Of a DNA stretch of 64,000 nt, positions 24,079-32,698 are shown piece by piece (within the stretch, counting starts at the first letter, position 1; every line of letters begins with the position of its first letter). Both the position numbers and the translations under genes were made by a program. The notes beneath the pieces are model-generated. The model was not told the DNA's origin. It saw nothing but the letters and a program-made list of their open reading frames with translations, and searched no databases. The stretch comes from Plantactinospora sp. BC1. Lineage in GTDB: Bacteria > Actinomycetota > Actinomycetes > Mycobacteriales > Micromonosporaceae. The DNA is taken from positions 5,890,001-5,954,000 of the forward strand of contig NZ_CP028158.1 in assembly GCF_003030345.1 (NCBI RefSeq). The letters are read 5' to 3'.

Positions 24079-25411
24079 ACCGCCGCACCCGGCACGGACA
24101 CCTCGGCGGAAGCGGAGCGCCGGGTCGGGCCAGGCGCCCCACCCGGAGCACCGGCCCGGACGCGCCCCGGCGACCGTCGCCGACGTCGAGCGGGCGTTCC
24201 GGGCCGAGTACGGCCGGGCGGTCTCCGTCCTGATCCGCGTCCTCGGCGACATCGACGCCGCCGAGGACGCGGTGCAGGACGCCTTCGCCACCGCGATCCG
24301 GCGCTGGCCGGTCGAGGGCACACCGCCGAGCCCGGCCGGCTGGATCATCACCACCGCCCGGAACCGGGCGATCGACCAGCTCCGCCGCGAGTCCACCCGG
24401 GCCGACCGGCACGCCCAGGCCGCCCTGCTGCACACCCCCGACGAACCGGCCCCGTACGCCGGGAGCGGGCCGGACGAGGAGGGACCCGTGCGGGACGAGC
24501 GGCTACGCCTGATCTTCACCTGCTGCCACCCGGCACTCGCCCCCGCCGCCCGGGTCGCCCTGACCCTGCGCCTGCTGGGTGGACTGAGCACCGCGCAGAT
24601 CGCGCACGCCTTCCTGGTCCCCGAGCCGACCATGGCGCAACGCCTGGTACGCGCCAAGGGCAAGATCCGGGCCGCCCGCATCCCGTACCGGGTGCCGGCC
24701 GAGGCCGACCTGCCGGACCGGCTCCAGGCCGTACTCGCCGTGCTGTACCTGGTCTTCAACGAGGGCCACACCGCCAGCTCCGGCGACCGGCTCGACCGCC
24801 CGGACCTCGCCGTCGAGGCGATCCGCCTCGGCCGGCTGCTCGCCGAACTCATGCCCGACGAGCCCGAGGTACTCGGGCTGCTCGCCCTGATGCTGCTGGT
24901 CGAGTCGCGCCGGCCGAGCAGGACCGGTCCGGACGGCGGGCTGGTACGCCTGGCCGAGCAGGACCGCAGCCGCTGGGACCGGCGGCTCGTGGCCGAGGGG
25001 CAGGCGCTGGTCCGGCGCTGCCTACGCCGCGACCGACCGGGGCCGTACCAGATCCAGGCGGCGATCAACGCGGTGCACAGCGACGCGGCGACCGCCGCCG
25101 AGACGGACTGGGCGCAGATCCTCCAGCTCTACGACCACCTGCTGGCGATCGCCCCGAGCCCGGTCGTGGCGCTGAACCGCGCGGTCGCGCTCGCCGAGGT
25201 CGCCGGGCCGGCCGCCGCGCTGGCCCTGGTCGACGACCTGGATCTCGGCGGCTACCACGTGTTCCACGCCGTCCGGGCCGACCTGCTGCGCCGGCTCGGC
25301 CGTACCGCCGAGGCCGCCCTCGCCTACGACGCCGCCGCAGCGCTGACCCGCAACGCGGTCGAGCAGGACTTCCTGCGCCGCAGCCGCCGGGCGCTGCCCG
25401 GCACCGCCTGA
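24071..25411 (+). CDS. ECF42-type RNA polymerase sigma factor
   Basis: A 446-residue sigma factor starting at the GTG at 24071. After a polar N-terminal extension it has region 2 (DIDAAEDAVQDAFATAIRRW, then WIITTARNRAIDQLRRES) and region 4 (GGLSTAQIAHAFLVPEPTMA), followed by a C-terminal extension of about 230 residues beginning YLVFNEGHTAS (DUF6596/TPR-like). No anti-sigma gene is linked. In this group the long C-terminal part is thought to replace an anti-sigma factor. It probably drives its own operon from the TGTCGA promoter at 23620. Confidence 0.9.
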   Translation: MPEPPHPARTPRRKRSAGSGQAPHPEHRPGRAPATVADVERAFRAEYGRAVSVLIRVLGDIDAAEDAVQDAFATAIRRWPVEGTPPSPAGWIITTARNRAIDQLRRESTRADRHAQAALLHTPDEPAPYAGSGPDEEGPVRDERLRLIFTCCHPALAPAARVALTLRLLGGLSTAQIAHAFLVPEPTMAQRLVRAKGKIRAARIPYRVPAEADLPDRLQAVLAVLYLVFNEGHTASSGDRLDRPDLAVEAIRLGRLLAELMPDEPEVLGLLALMLLVESRRPSRTGPDGGLVRLAEQDRSRWDRRLVAEGQALVRRCLRRDRPGPYQIQAAINAVHSDAATAAETDWAQILQLYDHLLAIAPSPVVALNRAVALAEVAGPAAALALVDDLDLGGYHVFHAVRADLLRRLGRTAEAALAYDAAAALTRNAVEQDFLRRSRRALPGTA

Positions 25412-25457
25412 CTTCGCCCAGCGCCCGGTACGGGGCCCCGGGGTCAGCCGGCCGGGG

Positions 25458-25877
25458 TCAGGCTGCCGGGACCGATGTCGCCGCCGGGCGTCGGAGGTCG
25501 TCGACCTCCACCACCTCCCGGCCGAGCGGCCAGAACGCCGCCGGGACCAGCTTGAAGTTGGCGATGCCGAACGGGATGCCGATGATCGTCACGCAGAGCG
25601 CGATCCCGGCGACGATGTGCGCCAGCGCCAGCCACCAGCCGGCCAGCACCATCCAGAGCACGTTGGCCAGCCCCGACCCGAGCCCGGCGCCGGGCTTCGC
25701 CACCAGGGTCCGGCCGAACGGCCAGAGCGAGTAGTACGCCAGCCGCAGCGCGGCGACTCCGAACGGGATGGTCACGACCAGCACGAAGCAGATCAGGGCC
25801 GCGATCCCGTACCCGATGGCGAGGGCGATGCCGCTACCGAAGATCAGCCAGAGCAGGTTGAGGACGAATCGCACCAT
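25458..25877 (-). CDS. YccF-domain membrane protein
   Basis: A protein of about 139 residues made of two repeated YccF modules, each a hydrophobic helix pair followed by a short conserved loop (VVTIPFGVAALRLAYYSLWP in the first, IIGIPFGIANFKL in the second). YccF is an inner-membrane protein of unknown function. Both an ATG at 25877 and a GTG one codon later are possible; GGAGG stands only one base before the ATG and fits the GTG slightly better. It ends 46 bp from the convergent sigma factor gene. Confidence 0.82.
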   Translation of the reverse strand: MVRFVLNLLWLIFGSGIALAIGYGIAALICFVLVVTIPFGVAALRLAYYSLWPFGRTLVAKPGAGLGSGLANVLWMVLAGWWLALAHIVAGIALCVTIIGIPFGIANFKLVPAAFWPLGREVVEVDDLRRPAATSVPAA

Positions 25878-25899
25878 GCCTCCATGGTGCGCCCCCGGA

Positions 25900-26796
25900 T
25901 CAACCCGCGGGGACGTACAGGGCGTCGATCTCGGCCCGCAGCGGCAACGCGACCGAGGCACCGAGCCGGCGCGCACAGGCGGCACCGGCGGCGCTCGCCC
26001 AGCGCACCGCGTCGACCAGCTCCCGGCCCTCGCCCCAGGCCACCGCCAGGGCGCCGGTGAAGGCGTCACCGGCGGCCGTGGAGTCGACCAGGTCCACCTT
26101 GACCGCGGGTACGTGCACGGCGGTGCCGTCGCGGTCGCCGTACCAGGCACCGTGCCGGCCGAGGGTGAGCACCGCCCGGGGCACCACGTCGAGCAGCGCC
26201 GCCGGATTCTCCTGCCCGCACCCGGTGATCGCCCGCGCCTCGGCCTCGTTGACCACCAGCAGGTCGACGGCGTCCAGCAGCTCGACCGGTACCGGCTGGG
26301 CGGGTGCCGCGTTCAGCACCACCCGGGTACCGGCGGACCGGGCCGCCCGGGCCGCCTCGGTCACCGTGCCGACCGGGATCTCCAACTGCGCGACCAGCAC
26401 GTCCGCCTCGCGTACGGCGGTCAGCTCGCTCTCGGTCAGTCCGACGAACGCCGAGTTGGCGGCCGGGGTGACCACGATCGTGTTCTCACCCTCGGCGTCC
26501 ACGGTGACGACCGCCACCCCGGAGGCGCCGTAGACCACCCGGACCCGTTCAGTGTCCACCCCGGCGGCCGAGATCCGGGCCTTGAGCGTCACGCCGAACG
26601 AATCCGAGCCGATCGCGCCGAGCAGCGCCCCGTCGGCGCCGGCCCGGGTGGCCGCGATCGCCTGGTTGGCGCCCTTGCCCCCGGCCACCATCACGAAGTC
26701 GGTGCCGAAGACGGTCTCGCCGGGCTTCGGCAGGGCGCCGGTGGTGACCACCAGATCCATGTTGGCGCTGCCCATGACTACGACCCGTGGCCGGCT
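25900..26796 (-). CDS. rbsK: Ribokinase (PfkB family), second copy
   Basis: A kinase of about 298 residues. A GTG at 26808 lies inside the Shine-Dalgarno (GGGAGGTG), so the GTG at 26796, seven bases after GGAGG, is the likelier start. Motifs are VVVMGSANMDLVV, VAGGKGANQAIAATRAGAD and DSTAAGDAFTGALAVAW. It resembles the ribokinase at 15769-16728 in several blocks (LVVNEAEA, SAAGAACARR), so the two may be paralogues. This copy stands alone with no linked ribose transporter, so its substrate may be ribose or another pentose or nucleoside. Confidence 0.88.
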   Translation of the reverse strand, partial: SRPRVVVMGSANMDLVVTTGALPKPGETVFGTDFVMVAGGKGANQAIAATRAGADGALLGAIGSDSFGVTLKARISAAGVDTERVRVVYGASGVAVVTVDAEGENTIVVTPAANSAFVGLTESELTAVREADVLVAQLEIPVGTVTEAARAARSAGTRVVLNAAPAQPVPVELLDAVDLLVVNEAEARAITGCGQENPAALLDVVPRAVLTLGRHGAWYGDRDGTAVHVPAVKVDLVDSTAAGDAFTGALAVAWGEGRELVDAVRWASAAGAACARRLGASVALPLRAEIDALYVPAG

Positions 26797-26857
26797 CACC
26801 GGCGGCACCTCCCGTTTCGGCGACCGCCTGAGTCTAGGCCGCGCCGTCGTCGGTGTC

Positions 26858-26876
26858 GTCTGGCAGGCTGCCAGAC
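26858..26876. promoter_or_regulatory. Perfect 19-bp palindrome abutting an LLM start codon
   Basis: GTCTGGCAG, one central base and CTGCCAGAC form an exact inverted repeat that ends on the base before the ATG at 26877. No Shine-Dalgarno is visible there. It could be a repressor operator on a leaderless transcript or a hairpin that masks the start. Confidence 0.6.
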
Positions 26877-27905
26877 ATGGGACAGATGCCGATCGGAGTG
26901 ATGTACCGCTGTGACACCGCCCCGGAGCAGCTTCCGGCGTACGCCCGGCTGGTGGAGCGGCTGGGCTACGACGAGCTGTGGGTGGTCGAGGACTGCTTCT
27001 TCGGCGGAGCCGTCTCCAGCGCCGCCGTCGCCGCGGCGGTGACCGACCGACTCAGGATCGGCATCGGGATCCTGCCGGCGGCGTTCCGCAATCCCGCGCT
27101 GGCCGCGATGGAGCTGGCCAACCTCGCCCGGCTCTTTCCCGGCCGGATCCTGCCCGGGTTCGGGCACGGGATGCCGGAGTGGGTCCGGCAGGTCGGTGCC
27201 GACCACCCGTCGCCGCTGGCGGTGCTCGGCGAGACCGTGGCGGCGGTACGCGCCCTGCTGGCCGGGGAACGGGTCACCGTCGCCGGCCGGCATGCCCGGC
27301 TGCACGAGGTCGAGTTGGAGTTCCCGCCGGAGCAGCTGCCGCCGATCTCGACCGGCGTACGCGCCGAGAGGTCGCTGCGGCTCTCCGGCCGGGTGGCGGA
27401 CGGCACGATCCTGGCCGAGGGCGCCAGTCCGGCGTACGTGCGCTGGGCCCGGGGGCTGATCGACGAGGGGCGCCGGGAGGCCGGCCGTACCGACGACCAC
27501 CGGCTCACCGTCTACGCCCACCTGGACTTCGACGAGGGCCGGGCCAGCGCGCGCCGCGAGTTCGCCGCCCAGCTCGCCGGCGGCTGGGTGCTGCCACCGG
27601 CCGACGCGGACCTGGCCGACGAGATCACCGCCATGCTGGCCGGGTCGTCCGGCGTCGAAACGCTGGCGGCGGCCCTGCCCGAGCACTATCTCGACCGGTT
27701 CACCTCGGCCGGCAGCGCCGAGCAGTGCGCGACGGCGGTGACCCGGCTGCGGGAGGCGAGCGCCGACGCGGTGGTCTTCGTGCCACCCCGGGACGCCCAG
27801 TTGGCGGTCGCCCAGATCACCCTGGCGGCCGAGACGCTGCTGCCGATGGTCCGCGCCGCGACCACGACCGCGACCACGACCACCGCCGAGGCTCGCACCC
27901 GCTGA
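26877..27905 (+). CDS. LLM-class flavin/F420-dependent oxidoreductase
   Basis: A 342-residue luciferase-like monooxygenase-fold protein. It begins MGQMPIGVMYRCD with no Shine-Dalgarno because a perfect palindrome occupies that space. Family segments are LVERLGYDELWVVED, LRIGIGILPAAFRNP and PGRILPGFGHGMPEWVRQVG. Such enzymes use F420 or FMN on varied substrates. The last 18 residues are Thr/Ala-rich. It stands between the second ribokinase gene (divergent) and an ABC ATPase gene (convergent). Confidence 0.82.
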   Translation: MGQMPIGVMYRCDTAPEQLPAYARLVERLGYDELWVVEDCFFGGAVSSAAVAAAVTDRLRIGIGILPAAFRNPALAAMELANLARLFPGRILPGFGHGMPEWVRQVGADHPSPLAVLGETVAAVRALLAGERVTVAGRHARLHEVELEFPPEQLPPISTGVRAERSLRLSGRVADGTILAEGASPAYVRWARGLIDEGRREAGRTDDHRLTVYAHLDFDEGRASARREFAAQLAGGWVLPPADADLADEITAMLAGSSGVETLAAALPEHYLDRFTSAGSAEQCATAVTRLREASADAVVFVPPRDAQLAVAQITLAAETLLPMVRAATTTATTTTAEARTR

Positions 27906-27926
27906 CGTCTGCGGGGCGGTGTTCCG

Positions 27927-28766
27927 TCAGGCGGCGCGGGCGGTGAAGCGGTCGCCGGAGCGCTCGACCACCAGCGGCAGCCCGAAGGTCTTCGAGAGGT
28001 ATTCGCCGGTGACCGTCTCGGTGAGCGGCCCCTGCGCCACGACGCCACCCTCGCGGAGCAGCAGGGCGTGACTGAAGCCGGGCGGGATCTCCTCCACGTG
28101 GTGCGTGACCAGCACCAGCGCCGGAGCGTCCGGGTCGTGGGCCAGGCCGGCGAGCCGGGCCACCAGGTCCTCCCGGCCGCCGAGGTCGAGCCCGGCCGCC
28201 GGCTCGTCGAGCAGCAGCAGCTCCGGGTCGGTCATCAGCGCGCGGGCGATCTGGGTCCGCTTCCGCTCGCCCTCGGAGAGGGTCCCGTACGTGCGGTCGG
28301 CCAGGGCCAGCACGCCGAGCTGGCCGAGCAGGGCGTTGGCCCGCGCCTCGTCCATCTCGTCGTACTGCTCGCGCCAGCGGCCCACCACCGACCAGGCGGC
28401 GGTCAGCACGACGTCGCGGACCCGCTCCTCCGCCGGGACCCGTTCGGCCAGCGCCGCCGTGGTCAGCCCGATCCGGGTACGCAGCTCGGCCAGGTCGGTG
28501 CGCCCGATCCGCTCGCCGAGCGCGTGCACCAGGCCGGTGGTCGGGTGCAGCCGCCCGGCCGCCAGGTTGAGCAGGGTGGTCTTGCCCGCGCCGTTGGGCC
28601 CGAGCACCACCCAGCGCTCGTCCGGCCACACCCGCCAGGTCACGTCACGCAAGAGTGGAGTGCCGGAGCGCAGTACGCCGACGCCGTGGAAGTCGATCAC
28701 CACGTCCGGGGGTACCGGTGCCGGGGAGCCGGCGTCGGCGGGGACGGAAACCGGATCATCACGCAC
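27927..28766 (-). CDS. ABC transporter ATP-binding protein (YheS/ModF-like, no linked permease)
   Basis: An ATPase of about 279 residues with Walker A GPNGAGKTTLLN, signature LSEGERKRTQIARAL, Walker B LLLLDEPAAGLDL and H-loop LVTHH. The start is uncertain: a GTG at 28766 or a TTG at 28778. No permease gene is adjacent on this strand. Single-domain ATPases of this form occur in actinobacteria next to unrelated genes and may serve a distant permease or act as soluble ATPases. Confidence 0.85.
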   Translation of the reverse strand: MRDDPVSVPADAGSPAPVPPDVVIDFHGVGVLRSGTPLLRDVTWRVWPDERWVVLGPNGAGKTTLLNLAAGRLHPTTGLVHALGERIGRTDLAELRTRIGLTTAALAERVPAEERVRDVVLTAAWSVVGRWREQYDEMDEARANALLGQLGVLALADRTYGTLSEGERKRTQIARALMTDPELLLLDEPAAGLDLGGREDLVARLAGLAHDPDAPALVLVTHHVEEIPPGFSHALLLREGGVVAQGPLTETVTGEYLSKTFGLPLVVERSGDRFTARAA

Positions 28767-28864
28767 CCGACCATCCAACCACGCAGCGCCGTTCCCCCCG
28801 CGAGCAGCGTCCGGGCCGTAGGGTGATGCGCCGTGTCGTATGTCACGTTGCCGGGAGGTGGGAC

Positions 28865-29887
28865 GTGCCGGCGGTGATCGAGATAGCCGGTCTGCGCAAG
28901 ACGTTCACGAGTCTGCGCCGGGGTCGTCGGGTCGCGCTGGACGGGTTCGACATGCGCGTCGAGCCGGGCCAGGTGCACGGTTTCCTCGGCCCGAACGGCT
29001 CCGGCAAGACGACCACCCTGCGTACGCTGCTCGGCCTGGTCCGCCCGGACGGCGGCCGGATGGCCCTGTTCGGCGAGCCGACGCCCGGGCGGCTGCCCGC
29101 CGTGGTCCACCGGTTCGGGGCGATCGTGGAGAGCCCGCAGTTCTTCGGCAACTTCAGTGGCCGCCGCACGCTGCGGCTGCTCGCCGTCGCCGGTGGGGTG
29201 CCGGACGGCCGGGTCGACGCGGTACTGGAGCAGGTGGGGTTGCGGGACCGCGCCGACGAGCAGGTCCGGGCGTACTCGCTGGGCATGCGGCAGCGGCTGG
29301 CGGTCGCCTCCGCCCTGCTCAAGGAGCCCGAGCTGCTGATCCTGGACGAGCCGGCCAACGGCCTGGACCCGGCGGGGATCCGCCAGATGCGGGACCTGAT
29401 GCGCGACCTCGCGGCCACCGGGGTCACGGTGCTGGTCTCCAGCCACCTGCTCGCCGAGATCCAGCAGATCTGCGACCACGTGACGATCATCTCCCGGGGT
29501 CGGCGGGTCGCCGCCGGTCCGGTCGAGGCGGTGCTGGCCGGTTTCGACCACCGGGAGTTCCGGATCCGGGTCGCCGACGACCAGCCCCGGGCGGTCGAGC
29601 TGGTCCAGGCGGCCGGGCTGCCGGTCGCGGTGCACCCCGACCACCTGGTCGTCTCCGGGGTCGACGATCCGGCCCGGATCAGCCGGATCCTCGGTGAGCA
29701 GGGTCTCTGGCTCCGCGAACTCGTCCCGCTCACCCCCGACCTGGAGAGCGTCTTCCTGGAACTCACCGGCACCCGACCCCGCCCCGGGGTGCCGCGCCAG
29801 GTCGACGAGTCGGTGCTGCCGGGCGCCCCGACGAACGACCCGGCGGAGATCACCGTCAGCAGCGACGACCCGAGGGCGGAGCCGTGA
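28865..29887 (+). CDS. ABC exporter ATP-binding protein
   Basis: A 340-residue ATPase. The GTG at 28865 is preceded by GGGAGGTGGGAC. Motifs are Walker A GPNGSGKTTTL, Q-loop ESPQFFGNFSG, signature YSLGMRQRLAVASAL, Walker B LLILDEPANGLDP and H-loop VSSHL. The C-terminal 100 residues are the accessory domain seen in drug or lantibiotic-type exporters (DrrA/BcrA class). It overlaps the start of an ABC-2 permease gene by 4 bases, so the two form an exporter. The substrate is unknown. Confidence 0.9.
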   Translation: MPAVIEIAGLRKTFTSLRRGRRVALDGFDMRVEPGQVHGFLGPNGSGKTTTLRTLLGLVRPDGGRMALFGEPTPGRLPAVVHRFGAIVESPQFFGNFSGRRTLRLLAVAGGVPDGRVDAVLEQVGLRDRADEQVRAYSLGMRQRLAVASALLKEPELLILDEPANGLDPAGIRQMRDLMRDLAATGVTVLVSSHLLAEIQQICDHVTIISRGRRVAAGPVEAVLAGFDHREFRIRVADDQPRAVELVQAAGLPVAVHPDHLVVSGVDDPARISRILGEQGLWLRELVPLTPDLESVFLELTGTRPRPGVPRQVDESVLPGAPTNDPAEITVSSDDPRAEP

Positions 29888-30885
29888 ACCTGGTACGCGC
29901 CGAGATCGGCCGGCTGGCCGCGCGTCGCTTCGTACAGCTCATGCTGGTGCTGCTGGTCACGGCCTTCGGGGTCACCGTCGCCACCACGCTGGCCGGCTCA
30001 CACCAGCCGACCGCCGCCGAGATCAGCGTGGCCGAGGCCCGGGCCGAGCAGCAGCGGGTGGACGCCCGGCAGTGGTACGCCGACTGCCTGCGTGCCGAAC
30101 GCGCCGGTGCGCCCGAGCTGGGGGTGCGGTACCAGGGCAACTGCGCGGAGCTGCACCCGGACCGGATCGACGCCTCCGACTTCCTGACCGGGGTCTTCGT
30201 CTTCGACCGGCAGATCCTCGACCTGACGTACTTCCTGATCGCCTTTCTCTGCCTCTTCGGTTTCCTGGTCGGCGCCTCCTACATCGGCGCGGACCTCACC
30301 TCCGGCGGGATGACCAACCTGCTGCTGTGGCGGCCACGGCGGATGGTGGTACTCGGCACCAAGCTCGGCACCCTGCTCGCCGGCGTCCTGGGGGTGTCGG
30401 TGGTCGCCTCGGCGGTCTACCTCGGCGCGTTCCGGCTCATCGCGGAGGTACGCGGCCTGCCCGGCAGTCCGGGCGCGGCGTTCTGGACCGATCTGGCCGG
30501 CACCGTCACCCGGGGGCTGCTGCTGGTGCTGATGGTCACCGCGCTGGGTTTCGCCACGGCGACGCTGGGCCGGCACACCTCGGCGGCGCTCGGCGTCGCG
30601 GCCGCGTACGGCGTGGTGTGGGAGGTGGGCGGCCGGATCGTGATGGGGCTCGTGGACGTCGCCCGGCCGGACCAGTTGATGCTGAGCAGTTACGTGATCG
30701 CCTGGGTCGGTGGCCGGATCAGGCTCTGGGCGCTGGCCGGTGACTGCGCCCCGGCGGCCGGGTCGGGTTACTGCGACCTGTCGTACTCGATTCTCTGGCC
30801 GGCCGGGCTCGTCGTGCTGCTCGGGCTGACGCTGCTGGCCCTCGGCGGCGCGTTCGCCGCCTTCCACCGCCGCGACCTGGCCTGA
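29884..30885 (+). CDS. ABC-2 type exporter permease
   Basis: A 333-residue permease starting at the GTG at 29884 within the stop of its ATPase gene. It has a first helix near residue 20 (LMLVLLVTAFGVTVAT), a large external loop of about 80 residues containing two cysteines, and then five further helices, the ABC-2/BcrB layout. It pairs with the preceding ATPase. A strong hairpin follows its stop. Confidence 0.87.
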   Translation: MNLVRAEIGRLAARRFVQLMLVLLVTAFGVTVATTLAGSHQPTAAEISVAEARAEQQRVDARQWYADCLRAERAGAPELGVRYQGNCAELHPDRIDASDFLTGVFVFDRQILDLTYFLIAFLCLFGFLVGASYIGADLTSGGMTNLLLWRPRRMVVLGTKLGTLLAGVLGVSVVASAVYLGAFRLIAEVRGLPGSPGAAFWTDLAGTVTRGLLLVLMVTALGFATATLGRHTSAALGVAAAYGVVWEVGGRIVMGLVDVARPDQLMLSSYVIAWVGGRIRLWALAGDCAPAAGSGYCDLSYSILWPAGLVVLLGLTLLALGGAFAAFHRRDLA

Positions 30886-30897
30886 CCGTCCCGCGGT

Positions 30898-30931
30898 GCG
30901 GTGCGGGGTCGCGGTCGCGACCCCGCACCGC
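30898..30931. terminator. Bidirectional hairpin terminator
   Basis: A perfect 16-bp stem (GCGGTGCGGGGTCGCG with its complement) around a 2-nt loop fills most of the gap between the exporter permease and the convergent amidase gene. There is no T-tract, as is common in high-GC actinomycetes. Confidence 0.8.
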
Positions 30932-30940
30932 CGGCGGGCG

Positions 30941-32527
30941 TCAGACCCGGCTGACCCGGATGGCGTCCGCGATGACCAGGCCGGTGCCGCCGGTCCACCG
31001 GCTCACCGCCACCCTGTTCGCGTCACCGGCGGGCAGGGTGAAGGTGCCCAGGGTGCGCCAGCCGCCACCGCCGGAGCGCTGGTCGACGTAGACGGTCTGG
31101 TTGCCGGTGCTGGTGGCGATGATGTACGGCGCCGAGCTGTTGTAGCCGGGGTCGGCCGGATACCAGGCTTCCACCCGGTAGCTGCCGGTCTCCGGGATGT
31201 TCACCTTGTACCAGGCCGGGTCGCTCGACTCGACCGGGTCGGCGAACCGGTAGTCCGCGCCCTGCTTCTGCGACGAGTACGACGAGGTGCCCCAGTTCGC
31301 CCCTGCGGTGAACCGGCCGGCGGTGGAGTTGTCGACCGTCTGCGACCAGCCGGGCGGCGGGGTCGAGCCGGTGACGAGCTGCATGTAGTAGGTCCAGTTC
31401 CAGTGCGGCCCGGGGTCGGTGTGGGTGGCGCCGGGGACCTGGTTGTGCCCGATGATCCGGGACCGGTCCTTCGGGATGCCGTACCGGTCGCAGAGGTGCC
31501 GGGTCAGCGCGGCCGAGGAGCGGTACATGGCGTCGGTGAACCAGGAGGGCTGGGTGACGTACCCCTCGTGCTCGATGCCGATCGACTGGGTGTTGTAGGT
31601 CCAGTTGCCGGCGTGCCAGGCGACGTCCTTCTCCCGCACCGACTGGGTCACCGCGCCGTCCGAGGAGCGGATCGTGTAGTGGGCGCTGACCTGCGAGGCC
31701 GGGTTCTGGAACCAGCTGATCGAGCCGGCGTACGACCCCTGGGTCACGTGGATCACCACGTAGTTGATCGGGTACGTCGACTCGCGGTTCGCGACCGTGT
31801 AGTTGGCCGAGTGCGCCGGGGCCCAGGCCGCCGGCCCGTAGTCGGTGCTCATGATGCCCATCCGGTCGGGGCTGCCGAGCGGGGCCACGTCGCGCAGGGC
31901 TCCCCGGTCCGGGGCGACCTTGCGGGCGGGTACCCGTACCGGCCCCTCGGAGGTGCTGGCGTCGAGGCCGGAGCCGAGCAGGTCGTAGACGGTGTCGGCG
32001 TAGAGCCGGGCGACGGCCGGGGTGCTGGCGCCGCCGTACCGGACGACCTGGCCGTACCAGCGGTTGACGTCGCGGCGCTGTGCGGCGGTGAGCCCGGCGG
32101 CGTCGGCGTACGACCGCAGTACGGCCGCCGCGCCGGTGACGTTGGCGGCGGAGTCGGTGCGCAGGGTGTCCCGGCCGAGGCCGGTGAGCGCGGTCGCCTC
32201 GTCCAGGGTGCGCAGCTTGGGGTTGCTGGTCAGGTGCATGACGCCGTAGCCGCCGGAGGCGCTGGGCGCTCCGGCGTGCCCGTCGAGGTGCGTTTCGGCG
32301 TAGCCGAGCGCCACGAGCAGGTCACGGGGCACGTCGTACCTGGTGGATGCCTTGTCGAAGGCGGCGGCCAGCGGTCCGGTCACGGTGGCCGGGCCGGGTG
32401 CGGCCGGCTGGTCGGCCCCGGGTCGGCCGGCCAGTGCGGGCTGGCCGGTGAGGCCGATGGCGAGGGACGCGATCAGGGTGGCGCCGAGCAGGTGGCTCGC
32501 ACGCGGTTGGGGGTTCCGTTCGGTCAC
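30941..32527 (-). CDS. Secreted N-acetylmuramoyl-L-alanine amidase (Amidase_2/PGRP)
   Basis: A secreted zinc amidase of about 528 residues. Two GTGs compete: 32533 lies inside GGGGAGGAGTG, while 32527 is six bases after it and is preferred. A Sec signal (LLGATLIASLAIGLTGQPALAG) is followed by a helical region of about 160 residues resembling a lysozyme-like or spore-type repeat. The Amidase_2 domain follows, with zinc-site residues in NYVVIHVTQGSY, SIGIEHEGY and GHNQVPGATHTDPG. The last 120 residues are a beta-sandwich of the golvesin/xanthan-lyase-like type (SYRVEAWYPADPGYNSSAPY). It cleaves the stem peptide from muramic acid in cell-wall turnover. Confidence 0.88.
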   Translation of the reverse strand: MTERNPQPRASHLLGATLIASLAIGLTGQPALAGRPGADQPAAPGPATVTGPLAAAFDKASTRYDVPRDLLVALGYAETHLDGHAGAPSASGGYGVMHLTSNPKLRTLDEATALTGLGRDTLRTDSAANVTGAAAVLRSYADAAGLTAAQRRDVNRWYGQVVRYGGASTPAVARLYADTVYDLLGSGLDASTSEGPVRVPARKVAPDRGALRDVAPLGSPDRMGIMSTDYGPAAWAPAHSANYTVANRESTYPINYVVIHVTQGSYAGSISWFQNPASQVSAHYTIRSSDGAVTQSVREKDVAWHAGNWTYNTQSIGIEHEGYVTQPSWFTDAMYRSSAALTRHLCDRYGIPKDRSRIIGHNQVPGATHTDPGPHWNWTYYMQLVTGSTPPPGWSQTVDNSTAGRFTAGANWGTSSYSSQKQGADYRFADPVESSDPAWYKVNIPETGSYRVEAWYPADPGYNSSAPYIIATSTGNQTVYVDQRSGGGGWRTLGTFTLPAGDANRVAVSRWTGGTGLVIADAIRVSRV

Positions 32528-32698
32528 CGTCACTCCTCCCCGAGGGTGGACGTCCCGGGGGGTCGGGACGCCGGGTGGCCGTACGGTATAGCCTCACATC
32601 CGTCTATGTCGAGACCTTGCATCCAACTCGTCGGTAGCGAAAGATATTTACATGCCAGCCCGACGGGTGCCCCCGGCCGGCACCCGTGGTGCGGCGGA

